From contig NZ_JQBY01000008.1 of the NCBI RefSeq assembly GCF_001437405.1, positions 1-64,000 on the forward strand: a stretch of DNA of 64,000 bases, written 5' to 3'. Positions 37,206-45,579 of the stretch are shown piece by piece (positions within the stretch are counted from its first letter, which is position 1; each line of letters begins with the position of its first letter). The position numbers and the translations under genes are program-made. The DNA comes from Pediococcus ethanolidurans. Its GTDB lineage: Bacteria > Bacillota > Bacilli > Lactobacillales > Lactobacillaceae. The notes under the pieces are model-generated. The model saw nothing but the letters and a program-made list of their open reading frames with translations, made no database searches and was not told the origin of the DNA.

Positions 37206-38821
37206 ATTAGCCCCCCTATTCTAATAACATTGTCTGAGGGTTCGATTAAATCGAAAGTATGCGTGATAATTAAAATGCCAGTTTGTTTAGCAATCGACCG
37301 CAGCTCTTGCATCAAAGCTATCTGATTATCTCTATCTAAATCTGAAAATGGTTCATCCATTATCACAAACTGTTTGTTCGACAGTACAGCACGTGCAATT
37401 GAAAGTCGTCGCATTTGACCTTCTGAAAAATTAGTTTCGTCACCAACGACAGTATTTAACCCATTTGAAAGTTGTTCAATTTGTTGATCCATATGAACCG
37501 CTTCAAGCACGTTCTTTATAGTGCTCAGATCAATTAATTTATCAAGCGTGAGATTGCGATAAATGGTTGTATTAAAAAGAATATTTTTTTGCGGTACATA
37601 AGCCAATTTCAAACTAAATCCGGTTTGCTCACGATTATTTGTATCCAATGCAAAAATTTTCCCACTCGTAGGTTCAATCAATCCCAAAATAAGTTTTATT
37701 ATGGTAGTTTTTCCGGCTCCGTTATCTCCAACAATAAATGTGATCTTAGATCTCGGGATGGTAAGATTGAAATTCTTAAATATTTCTTTTCCATTATCGG
37801 AGTATCTAAAATATAGATTTCTAATCAAAATTTTTTCGAGATTCATTGTTTGACCGGCTTTTGCTTCAATAACATTGTGGTCTTCTTGGTAAACTGACAT
37901 TCGGTTGTTAACTCTTTTAATTGCTACATGTTGTTGAGATAAATACGATATCACACTGGGCAACGACATGAACGGATCTAAAATTGAACCGATACCAGCA
38001 TTCCAAATTCCAACCATGATACTGAGTTCCAAATTGTTGCTTTTCACTAACAATAGTCCTCCAATAAGAGAACTAACCTCAACAAAATAAACTCCACCTA
38101 CAAATAAACTACTGTTTACAGCTGCCGTGTTGACGTTTTTCGTCCAATATGGGAATTTTTTCACGAAGAAATGCTGATGCTTGGTAATTGCCCATTGAGT
38201 ACTCCCAAATATTCTCAGCAATGGTATATTCTTATATAACTCAGCAAAAAATCGTTTATGTTCATCATCATATTTCTCGAATATTTGACGCACATTCGCT
38301 TGCTTTTTGAAAAAAAAACGTACTAATATAAAAAAAGTTAATCCAACACATAAATAAAATACGCCAGCTATCCACGAATAAAAGAAAACATAGCACAATC
38401 CCATTAACATTGACAAAAAGAAATCAAATAGCGGTGAAATCCCTGAATATAAGTAATTTGCTATTGTTTCAGCATCCTGATTAATTAAATTAACTAGTTC
38501 ACCTTCTTTAACCTCTTGCTTCCGACTAGAACTTATTACTTTATCCATAAGTTTTAAGCTCACTGTTTCGCTAACGTGTTTTTTAATTTTTTCCAATAAC
38601 ATAGAATAATTAAAATAAATAATTCCGTAACCAACTGATCCTACAACTAGTGCTGACAAAACATACCACAATTGAGAAGTGTTTTTTCCAAAAGCTATAA
38701 CAATTCCAACCTGAATCATTACTGATACAAATAAATTAAAGCCACTCATGTATAATTTACATAGAACTAACCAAGGGTACTTGCTTTTGGGAACTAACTT
38801 GAAAATTTCGCGTATATTCAT
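37202..38821 (-). CDS. ABC exporter, fused permease-ATPase (first half of pair)
   Basis: 539 residues with six membrane helices in the first 300 residues and an ATPase domain with Walker A GDNGAGKTT and Walker B QFVIMDEPFSDLD. The signature is FSEGQ in place of LSGGQ, a degenerate form often found in one half of heterodimeric exporters. No peptidase domain. It begins 25 bases after the end of the ThiF-like pseudogene and is coupled to the next exporter by an ATGA overlap. Confidence 0.86.
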   Translation of the reverse strand: MNIREIFKLVPKSKYPWLVLCKLYMSGFNLFVSVMIQVGIVIAFGKNTSQLWYVLSALVVGSVGYGIIYFNYSMLLEKIKKHVSETVSLKLMDKVISSSRKQEVKEGELVNLINQDAETIANYLYSGISPLFDFFLSMLMGLCYVFFYSWIAGVFYLCVGLTFFILVRFFFKKQANVRQIFEKYDDEHKRFFAELYKNIPLLRIFGSTQWAITKHQHFFVKKFPYWTKNVNTAAVNSSLFVGGVYFVEVSSLIGGLLLVKSNNLELSIMVGIWNAGIGSILDPFMSLPSVISYLSQQHVAIKRVNNRMSVYQEDHNVIEAKAGQTMNLEKILIRNLYFRYSDNGKEIFKNFNLTIPRSKITFIVGDNGAGKTTIIKLILGLIEPTSGKIFALDTNNREQTGFSLKLAYVPQKNILFNTTIYRNLTLDKLIDLSTIKNVLEAVHMDQQIEQLSNGLNTVVGDETNFSEGQMRRLSIARAVLSNKQFVIMDEPFSDLDRDNQIALMQELRSIAKQTGILIITHTFDLIEPSDNVIRIGGLI

Positions 38822-38845
38822 AAAATCATCTTCTTCCGTTCCTTA

Positions 38846-39842
38846 TCAAAATTTCAAATATGTTCCTGTTTTCTCAATCCAAACCTTGTTCCTCAACTCT
38901 TTAATATCTCCCAGAACTATAAATTCTAATATTTTGTCAAAAAGATCAGCAGTTAAAGAATAAAGACCATGTACAATTGTTGGATATGCCGTTCTACTTC
39001 GCAGATCATTGTAATTAACAAGATCTAAGTACATGCCATCTGTTTCTTTATTAAGTTTTTTCTCAAATGCTCTAAAGTCAGCCGTTTCATCTTCTTTTTA
39101 CAAAAGGTCCCACAGATCCATTGTGAACAAACAATAAAGGAATGTTATTTTTAAATACCAATATCATTGACTTACCGATCAATTAAACCAGTTGGTTTAT
39201 CTGCAGCTTGAATAACTAAATCTATGTCGCGAATCTAGTCAGGATTTTTCTCTTCGATATTTGCATATTTAGTAACTGGCTCAAAGTTAACATTCAAATT
39301 AATTTCTGAAATAAATCTCTTCATTAAATTCACTTTAAATTCTTTGTTTATATCCTCTTCTTGGTAGAAAATTTGCCTCGTGAGATTACTTTCTTCGACA
39401 ACATCACCATCAACTAGTCTGATTCTTCCAACTCCAGAAGTAACAGTCATAACCGCGACAAGTGAACCAACCGCACCCGCTCCAATAATACAAATTTTCA
39501 TATTATGTATTTTTGGTTGTAAAATTTCTCCAGCAAATTTCAATTGACTGCATCTAGATTGTAAATACGACAATTGTTACCCATATCGAGCGTCTCTATT
39601 AAGTTCTGGTAAGGGAGTTTCATCAAAATTAAACTCTTTTCAAATTATCATACGTTCCTGTTTTTTGTTGTCGCAATAAATTTTTCTAAGGTAATTCCTT
39701 TATATACAATCTAAATTATAAATTCGATGTACTTATTAGATTTGAGTTTCAAATAATGATTTAATTTAGCCGAAAAGAATATATATTCATTACTAGGCAT
39801 ATGCTCGAAGCTCATTACAAAATTAATTGATAAATATTCCAC
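38846..39842 (-). pseudogene. ThiF/E1-like adenylyltransferase, multiply broken
   Basis: A full-length gene of roughly 330 codons can be traced with several stops and frameshifts. It runs from GTG 39842 (GGAGG upstream) through an N-terminal domain, then DARYG-stop-QLSYLQSRC, the nucleotide-binding motif CIIGAGAVGS, LVDGDVVEESNLTRQ, an in-frame TAG after EEKNPD, IRDIDLVIQAADKPTG, a shift, NNIPLLFVHNGSVGPFV, a shift, and a last open part ending at 38846. This order is that of ThiF/MoeB/MccB-type proteins, which adenylate a C-terminal carboxylate. No CxxC zinc pairs are seen. MccB-like enzymes modify peptides, and that fits the exporters downstream, but substrate is inference. Confidence 0.8.
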
Positions 39843-39865
39843 TATAAACACCTCCATAAAAAAAG

Positions 39866-39982
39866 AAGCGGTAACCCACTTGACAAACCGAATCACACCA
39901 ACAAATTAATTCACTTAATTTTTATATTGTTGACTTTAAATTAATATCTTGTTGTACCGCTTAGTTGTGGATCGGTTTACAA
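39866..39982 (-). promoter_or_regulatory. Possible attenuator between the small peptide ORFs and the ThiF-like gene
   Basis: On the minus strand, AAGCGGTA (39955-39962) can pair with TACCGCTT (39866-39873), which is followed by a T-run. A second pair, AAACCGATCCAC (39971-39982) with GTGATTCGGTTT (about 39886-39897), is interleaved, so the two cannot form as simple nested stems. The first stem has an 81-base loop, so terminator strength is doubtful. Confidence 0.3.
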
Positions 39983-40048
39983 ATACATTGTAATTTTCTT
40001 GTTTAATTCAACTTCATGCTCAACCGATTCAGTATCAATATGTTTCAT
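39977..40048 (-). CDS. Small peptide ORF, second frame (remnant or leader-like)
   Basis: 23 codons beginning MKHIDTESVEHEVELNK. It overlaps the end of the 15-codon ORF in another frame and has no good ribosome-binding site. A single frameshift would fuse the two into one peptide of about 35 residues, the size of a RiPP precursor. It is only a candidate. Confidence 0.3.
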   Translation of the reverse strand: MKHIDTESVEHEVELNKKITMYL

Positions 40049-40082
40049 GCTGCCAAATTAAAGGCCTTATTTTATTTTTCAT
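40035..40082 (-). CDS. 15-codon peptide ORF with promoter and ribosome-binding site
   Basis: MKNKIRPLIWQHETY. GGAG lies eight bases before the ATG, and a good promoter lies just upstream (40122-40150). It is the first ORF of the minus-strand unit that continues into the ThiF-like pseudogene and the exporters. The setting (tiny peptide gene, then possible attenuator, then MccB/ThiF-like gene, then exporter) resembles microcin-C-type operons, but the peptide does not end in Asn as in those. Function is inference. Confidence 0.4.
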   Translation of the reverse strand: MKNKIRPLIWQHETY

Positions 40083-40121
40083 AAAACCATCTCCATTTAT
40101 TTTGAGTTACGGCTTGAAAAA

Positions 40122-40150
40122 AGAATACCATCATGAGTATTATTTGTAAA
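40122..40150 (-). promoter_or_regulatory. Promoter of the peptide/ThiF/exporter unit
   Basis: TTTACA (-35, 40145-40150), 17 bases, TATTCT (-10, 40122-40127, preceded by TG). The predicted start lies about 30 bases before the ribosome-binding site of the 15-codon ORF. Confidence 0.6.
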
Positions 40151-40277
40151 TGATTAAAACGTTAATTTTATTATCATTTTAACCATAAAAATTTAAAAAA
40201 ATTTTAGTTCCCCCACCTGTATAGCAAGTATTTTTTTGCTTTACACATTAGTGAGAATTCAGCTTACTCTAAAGATA

Positions 40278-40400
40278 ATAAAAAAACATCGACCTAACCG
40301 AAGTTAGTCCGATGCCCAAAATTAATGGTGGTATCTGTATCACCATTACCAATGTATCTATATTGTAACCGCCTTCTTCTAAAAAATCTAGTATAATGCT
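40278..40400 (-). ncRNA. Candidate short minus-strand RNA ending in a UUCG terminator
   Basis: The hairpin at 40287-40314 reads CATCGGACTAAC-TTCG-GTTAGGTCGATG on the minus strand (two mismatches, stable C-UUCG-G loop) followed by TTTTTT, a strong terminator that no coding gene nearby needs. Upstream are TATACT at about 40396 and an AGAAGGCGG stretch. Type I antitoxin RNAs of lactobacilli look similar, but no toxin peptide was found. The rest of 40400-40847 shows no gene, apart from a cre-like TGAAAACGATTATA near 40682. Confidence 0.35.
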
Positions 40401-40847
40401 TAGAAATTATGTATCCCTGAAAATACCCTGAAAATATTATTGTTGGCCGAATACTGCGTGTGAATTCAAATTTTTATAAAAGTATGGCTATAAATACCAC
40501 CAACTGGGGACAATAATACCAGTTAATCCAAAGTAATTTCTTTTTCATAACCTGTATTTGCAATCAAATCAAGGAAACTATCACTAACAATGATAATCGG
40601 TAACAACTTTTTTTCATATTATTTAAATGCTACGTTTTTCAAAAATGATTCAACAAATTAAAATTCGACTATAAAATAATGTGAAAACGATTATAAATAG
40701 ATGTACACTAGATATATTCAAATAAAATGTAAATTTCTATAAAAAATAAGGAATAGCAAACACACACAACAGATTTACTATATCGACAGTAAGAATCGTA
40801 CATAATCTACTAATACTAAAAGCAATAAATAAAAACCGAGGCGAATA

Positions 40848-42278
40848 ATGTTTATAACTCTAAAAAATATTTCTTATATAACTCCAAGTGGTATTAAACT
40901 TCTCAAAAATGTCACTTTAAATATTGACTCTACTTGGAAAACTGGACTCATGGGACCTAATGGTGCAGGAAAATCAACTCTACTAAATATATTAAGAAAA
41001 AGAATTGCTCCTTCAGGCGGGCAAATTTCAAACAATATAGCCGCGGGTTATTTTTCAAATTCTGTTAATTCTAGGATTAGTTCATCAATTACTGTAAACC
41101 AATACATTCATAACCATGTACACGATTTATCTTCTTTTAATAAAATGTGGTATGCATTCAAATTAAAAGACCAGTTAAAGAATCAGTTTCTAAAATCGTT
41201 AAGTAGTGGTGAATTAACTAAACTTTTATTAGCCATTTTATTAAGCAATCATTATGATTATTACATTTTAGATGAACCTACAGTTTCTTTAGATACTGAC
41301 GGAATTAACACTCTTAAAGACATTTTGAATACCAAAAAAGGCTTTTTAATTGCGAGTCATGATGCCAATTTTTTGAGTGATTTAACTAATCATACAATGA
41401 TTATTGATAATCAACAGATTTCCTTATATAAAACTAACACGCTTTCTGCTACAAATACTCAACGGCGTGTGACAGAGAGCCAAGATAAACAAAGACAAAG
41501 GGAAAAGAAGTCTATTAAATTACTTAAACAAAAATCAACTACCTTGCGTGAATGGGATAGAAAATCTAACTCAGATAATACTAAGTTTATAAGACGAGCC
41601 AAAAGTATTGAAAAAGAAATCAACAAACTCACTAAACAAATTCCCGATATAGATAAAGAAATCAAAAATAATCAGTTAAATTCAGTTTCAACATATTATA
41701 AGGCTACCTTAACAGTTGAAAATTTTTCGGTAGGATATAATGAGTATCCACTTTTTAATCCAATTAGTTTTTCCGCAAAACCTGGTAAAATAATTAGCCT
41801 TCATGGCCATAATGGTATTGGTAAAAGTTCTTTTTTAAACTTTATTAATCACACAGCTTCAAGTCAATTGAATAGTATTGGTAAATTACATATTTCAACT
41901 AATGCAATCACATTAGTTTCAAAAACTCAGACTCACCGACAATCTATTCTTAAGTTGTCTAAAAATAACTATGGCACTGATTTCATTAATGGCGTGCACA
42001 AACTAGGCATCGTTAGAGACAAATTTAACACGCCAATTATAAATTTAAGCTCCGGTGAACAAAAGAAAATTGATTTGTTACTTAGTTTGCTTGATAACAG
42101 TGCCTTGGTACTCTGGGACGAACCTAGTAACTATATTGACGTCCGCACCATTCAAATGTTAATTGATTTTGTGAAAATACAATCTAAAACAATTGTTGTT
42201 GTCGATCATAATTTCGATTTTCTTAAACATATATCTGATCAAATTATAAATTTATCAGCAGTAATGGATGAAGCTTAA
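40848..42278 (+). CDS. ABC-F protein of the antibiotic-resistance/self-protection type
   Basis: 476 residues, two ABC cassettes and no membrane domain. First cassette: GPNGAGKST, LSSGE, YYILDEPT. A very basic linker (about residues 200-265, rich in Lys, Arg and Gln) corresponds to the resistance-determining arm. Second cassette: GHNGIGKSS, LSSGEQKK, LVLWDEPSNYID. The first cassette is more degenerate than the chromosomal ABC-F at 8311-9858, and the gene is markedly AT-rich. It is divergent from the ThiF/exporter unit. ABC-F proteins of this shape protect the ribosome from antibiotics, so it may have been immunity for the cluster product or an independent resistance gene. Confidence 0.82.
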   Translation: MFITLKNISYITPSGIKLLKNVTLNIDSTWKTGLMGPNGAGKSTLLNILRKRIAPSGGQISNNIAAGYFSNSVNSRISSSITVNQYIHNHVHDLSSFNKMWYAFKLKDQLKNQFLKSLSSGELTKLLLAILLSNHYDYYILDEPTVSLDTDGINTLKDILNTKKGFLIASHDANFLSDLTNHTMIIDNQQISLYKTNTLSATNTQRRVTESQDKQRQREKKSIKLLKQKSTTLREWDRKSNSDNTKFIRRAKSIEKEINKLTKQIPDIDKEIKNNQLNSVSTYYKATLTVENFSVGYNEYPLFNPISFSAKPGKIISLHGHNGIGKSSFLNFINHTASSQLNSIGKLHISTNAITLVSKTQTHRQSILKLSKNNYGTDFINGVHKLGIVRDKFNTPIINLSSGEQKKIDLLLSLLDNSALVLWDEPSNYIDVRTIQMLIDFVKIQSKTIVVVDHNFDFLKHISDQIINLSAVMDEA

Positions 42279-42381
42279 TATAGGTTCACATATTCGTAGC
42301 TATGTTGATTACGAATGACCTATTTATGATTTGTTTCCATCTGGTGTCTTCATTTACATGAACTCAATGGATAATAATAAC

Positions 42382-42423
42382 AAGCAAAAGCCTTCTATCA
42401 CAATGATAGAAAGCTTATTTTGT
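42382..42423 (+). terminator. Terminator after the second ABC-F gene
   Basis: Stem AGCCTTCTATCA / TGATAGAAAGCT followed by TATTTTGTT. Confidence 0.75.
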
Positions 42424-42552
42424 TACAAGAATTCAGAATTTACTGTAAACAATCACACCAGTCCTTGACATGGTAGCAAAAAGCTGTTGTGTTTCATTAA
42501 TTGATACTGTAATATACTATTTATAATAATGTAATTAGGAGGAGGTAATATT

Positions 42553-42879
42553 ATGTTAGTTTGGCGTGGAAAAGGTCTTTTGGTACTACTTGCAGGATTT
42601 TTAGGTGCTTTATTATCAGGTGCTGTGGCAGGACTTGGTTTCCCTGAAACAATTAGAAACTTTGTTATGTGGTTCGTATGGGGGTTAACCGCTGCAGGTA
42701 TTAACTATCTATTCTGTCGCTGGTTCATCTCAACAAAAAAGAAAACATACATAGATGGTGAAACAGGACAAATAATAGAGGTTGGTGATGGTTCTTCTCT
42801 ATTTTTTATCAAAAATAGAGTGTGGACATACGTTTACTTAGGTTTCTTTGGTCTTCTCGCCATTTTACAATTAATTTAA
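42553..42879 (+). CDS. Conserved membrane protein, about three helices
   Basis: 108 residues: hydrophobic segments at about 8-30, 37-58 and 88-106, with a short polar loop (about 60-85, TYIDGETGQIIEVGDGS) facing one side. No family recognised. Strong ribosome-binding site AGGAGGAG before the ATG. It precedes the family B array at 42918. Confidence 0.72.
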   Translation: MLVWRGKGLLVLLAGFLGALLSGAVAGLGFPETIRNFVMWFVWGLTAAGINYLFCRWFISTKKKTYIDGETGQIIEVGDGSSLFFIKNRVWTYVYLGFFGLLAILQLI

Positions 42880-42917
42880 AGCAAAAGAAGTTACGATTAG
42901 TCGCAGCCTGCTATTTT

Positions 42918-43244
42918 CGCTGGGCTTTAGGACGGCTCAACAGACCAGAAGCAAAAAAATAAACATGATTCCCGCGGGATCGCGATCCCGCCTCCATCAT
43001 GTCTTCACCTTTTTTATTTCCGCTGGACTTTAGGACGGCTCAGCTGACCAGAAGCAAAAAAAATAAACATGATTCCCGCGGGATCGCGATCCCGCCTCCA
43101 TCACGTCTTCGCCTTTTTATTTCCGCTGGGCTTCAGGACGGCTCAGCAGACCAGAAAAAAGAATCTAAGCATGACTCACAGCGGGATTACGATCCCGCCT
43201 CCGTCATGCTTAGATTCTTTTTTCTAACGGTCTGCTTCGCCCAC
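42918..43244 (+). repeat. Family B palindromic repeat array, three units
   Basis: Units with TTAGGAC heads at 42927, 43030 and 43133 (period 103; the third reads TCAGGAC). Each has GCGGGATCGCGATCCCGC or the variant GCGGGATTACGATCCCGC. In the first two units the right side breaks off into CTTCACC/CTTCGCC and the next head. Only the third has a fully matching right arm (AGAATCTAAGCATGAC / GTCATGCTTAGATTCT and AGCAGACC / GGTCTGCT), ending in CCCAC. Confidence 0.88.
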
Positions 43245-43260
43245 TTTTGGGTTAAAAACC

Positions 43261-43288
43261 TTACATTTTTCCAAATTAATGATATGAT
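43261..43288 (+). promoter_or_regulatory. Possible promoter of the universal stress gene
   Basis: TTACAT, 16 bases, TATGAT, about 35 bases before the start codon and just after the family B array. Confidence 0.4.
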
Positions 43289-43324
43289 ATTCATAAGAAC
43301 CCATGAGAATGGAAGGTGAGCAAC

Positions 43325-43777
43325 ATGTTACAACAATATAAAAACATTTTAGCTCCAATTGATGGATCAAAAGTCACAGACACCGTCTTGAAAAAGGCCA
43401 TTGAAGTTGCCAAACGCAATGACACTCATCTCGATATTCTAAACGTCCTTGAAGTCAATCAATTCAGTGATACCTATGGTGGTGCCGTCAGTGGTGACGT
43501 CATCTACAAACTCTCTGAAGATGTTCAAAAACGTTTAGCCGAACTAAAGAAACAAGCCGAAGATGCCGGTCTCAAAGACGTCAGTGTCCACGTTCGTTTT
43601 GGTAATCCTAAACCCGTCATCGCTACCGAGTTTCCTAAAGATCATCACAACGAATTAATTATGATTGGTTCAACTGGCTTAAACGCATTGGAACGTTTAA
43701 TGGTCGGCTCAGTTGCTACTTATGTCAGCCGAAACGCAATTTGCGATGTTTTAGTTGTTAAACCCGAATCAAAATAA
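43325..43777 (+). CDS. Universal stress protein, UspA family
   Basis: 150 residues, one Usp domain: opening KNILAPIDGS and the ATP-binding G-2x-G-9x-GS pattern near the end (MIGSTGLNALERLMVGSVATYV). ATP-binding Usp proteins accumulate under stress or growth arrest. ATG at 43325 follows GGAAGGTGA by five bases, the same layout as the yba K-type gene at 50285. A terminator follows. Confidence 0.9.
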   Translation: MLQQYKNILAPIDGSKVTDTVLKKAIEVAKRNDTHLDILNVLEVNQFSDTYGGAVSGDVIYKLSEDVQKRLAELKKQAEDAGLKDVSVHVRFGNPKPVIATEFPKDHHNELIMIGSTGLNALERLMVGSVATYVSRNAICDVLVVKPESK

Positions 43778-43795
43778 ACTTTAATCTTTAAATTC

Positions 43796-43836
43796 AAAAG
43801 GCCAATCAGACACTTAGTTTGTTCGGGCCTTTTTTG
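43796..43836 (+). terminator. Terminator after the universal stress gene
   Basis: AAAAGGCC pairs with GGGCCTTTTTT; moderate stem with T-run. Confidence 0.6.
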
Positions 43837-43853
43837 TTATGGAGTGACCAAAT

Positions 43854-44750
43854 ATGAACTGGAATTATCAACGAATGCTCCCTTCCACCTTTCAATCAAC
43901 AAATTTACGTAATTTATTACAAACTACTTGGGGCCTCTCTCGCAAAGAAGTTCATTTTTTGCGTATCAACCGCGCTGTTTTAATAAACGGTCACTATCAA
44001 TCTATGAACACCATAGTCCGATCAGGTGATTCAATTAACCTAAAGTTTGCCTCGCCTGATTTTTCAACTCCCATTCCCAGCTTCTTACCTGATAGTGCCG
44101 CTAATTTAGAAATCTTATTTGAAACGGATGATCTTCTTATTGCCAACAAAGCCTCTGGTGTAAAAACACACGCTAATCAACCAAATGAAGTTGGTAGTCT
44201 CATGAATCATTTGGCGGCTTACTTAAACAACACATCTGCACATCCCTACAACGTACACCGTTTGGATCAGCAGACAAGTGGTGCTATTCTAGTAGTCAAG
44301 AATCCTGTTTTAATTCCTATTTATAATCGTTTTATTAAAAATAAAGTCGTTTACCGGACTTACCTTGCTGTGGTTCAAGGTAAATTTTCAAAACTTAAAG
44401 GTCAAATTTCGTTACCAATTGGTAAAACAAGTTTCGACAAACGGCAACGCGTTGTAAATGGCACAGATGCTGTAACCGCAAAAACGAATTATCGCGTTTT
44501 ACAAATGTCTGCACATTACTCACTTATTGAAATTCAACTTCAAACAGGACGCACGCATCAAATTCGTGTGCATTTTGCAAGTCTAGGTCATCCAGTTGTT
44601 GGCGATCCCTTGTACAACCCCGAATATCGCACAGGACAGCGACTCGCCTTACATTCTTGGAAAATTAGTTTTCCACTTCCGTTTTCTACAGAAACAAAGA
44701 CAATTACCGCCCCCATTCCGGAGCGCCTTCAAATCAAAAATTTTAATTAA
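43854..44750 (+). CDS. RluD-family pseudouridine synthase
   Basis: 298 residues: an S4-like N-terminal RNA-binding part (about 15-65), then the catalytic domain with HRLDQQTSG (nucleophile Asp138), GRTHQIRVH and HPVVGDPLY. It isomerises uridines in rRNA (the RluC/RluD/YjbO group); the exact site cannot be read. ATG has GGAGTG upstream. It ends 20 bases before the nitroreductase start and is probably co-transcribed. Confidence 0.9.
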   Translation: MNWNYQRMLPSTFQSTNLRNLLQTTWGLSRKEVHFLRINRAVLINGHYQSMNTIVRSGDSINLKFASPDFSTPIPSFLPDSAANLEILFETDDLLIANKASGVKTHANQPNEVGSLMNHLAAYLNNTSAHPYNVHRLDQQTSGAILVVKNPVLIPIYNRFIKNKVVYRTYLAVVQGKFSKLKGQISLPIGKTSFDKRQRVVNGTDAVTAKTNYRVLQMSAHYSLIEIQLQTGRTHQIRVHFASLGHPVVGDPLYNPEYRTGQRLALHSWKISFPLPFSTETKTITAPIPERLQIKNFN

Positions 44751-44770
44751 TAGAAAGAAGCCTGAAAAAT

Positions 44771-45520
44771 TTGCCTACTAATGAAACCATCCATTTATTG
44801 ACCCACCATCGCACCATTCGCCACTTTAAAGAGCAACCTCTAGATCAAAATACCATTCAAACTCTTTTAAATGCTGCCCAACGAACTTCTTCAAGTATGT
44901 TTATGCAGCAATTTAGCATAATTAGCGTAACAGACCCACAACTAAAAAAAGCATTCGCCGAAATCACCACTTATCCATTTACCGAAAACAACGGTCACTT
45001 GTTTATCATGATTGCAGACCAGCACCGAAATGAATTTATCGGCAACGAGGCTCACGCAAATACAAACTTGCTACATGATGGTGATCGTAGTTTAGCAGCT
45101 TTTGACGACGCTGCGTTAGCTGGTCAAAGTATTGTGACTGCTGCAGAAAGTATGGAATTAGGTGCAGTATTTTTGGGAAGTATTTTAAATGATGCCCAAC
45201 AAGTAATTGATTTATTACATTTACCCAAGCTAACCTTTCCTGTTTTTGGTATTGCGGTTGGTTACCCGAACGAAAAACCGGATCTTAAACCACGCCTACC
45301 TTTGAAAAGCGTTCATTTTGAAAATTGCTATCAAGAACCTGATAAAGATACCTTAGACGCGTACGATCAGACTATTCAAACCTACTACGCTCAGAGAAGT
45401 TCAAACAATCGAACAGAAACTTTCCGTCATCATATTATTCATGATATGCAGGTCAGTCCCAAAAAGCGTTCCGAAATTTTGTCCGTTTTAAAACGACAAG
45501 GGTTTTTCTTAAAAAACTAA
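44771..45520 (+). CDS. Nitroreductase-family NAD(P)H oxidoreductase (FMN)
   Basis: 249 residues of the NfrA/FRase type: HHRTIRHFK near the start for FMN phosphate binding, SSSMFMQQF, the DDAALAGQSIVTAAESM dimer helix, and GIAVGYPNEKPDLKPRLP. It reduces flavins, nitro compounds or quinones. It begins at TTG 44771, as the ATG ten bases later is out of frame. It lies in an operon with the pseudouridine synthase. A bidirectional terminator separates it from xpk. Confidence 0.88.
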   Translation: MPTNETIHLLTHHRTIRHFKEQPLDQNTIQTLLNAAQRTSSSMFMQQFSIISVTDPQLKKAFAEITTYPFTENNGHLFIMIADQHRNEFIGNEAHANTNLLHDGDRSLAAFDDAALAGQSIVTAAESMELGAVFLGSILNDAQQVIDLLHLPKLTFPVFGIAVGYPNEKPDLKPRLPLKSVHFENCYQEPDKDTLDAYDQTIQTYYAQRSSNNRTETFRHHIIHDMQVSPKKRSEILSVLKRQGFFLKN

Positions 45521-45526
45521 TCTATC

Positions 45527-45562
45527 AAAAAAAGATCGAAATTTAAAATTTCGGTCTTTTTA
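45527..45562. terminator. Bidirectional terminator between nitroreductase and xpk
   Basis: Stem AAAAAAAGATCGAAATTT / AAATTTCGGTCTTTTTA, T-run on both strands between convergent genes. Confidence 0.85.
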
Positions 45563-45579
45563 TTTATACCATTTTTAAA

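Noticed and set aside
35565-38821. Lantibiotic or bacteriocin processing transporter
   Set aside because: Neither exporter has an N-terminal C39 peptidase, and no double-glycine leader peptide gene or lanthionine enzyme was found.
40314-40390. 25-codon hydrophobic peptide frame on the minus strand, considered as a type I toxin
   Set aside because: Its last third runs through the terminator hairpin and there is no ribosome-binding site; not supportable as a gene.
42999-43319. 106-codon frame crossing the 42.9-kb array
   Set aside because: Three repeats of the same repeat-derived peptide; explained by the array.
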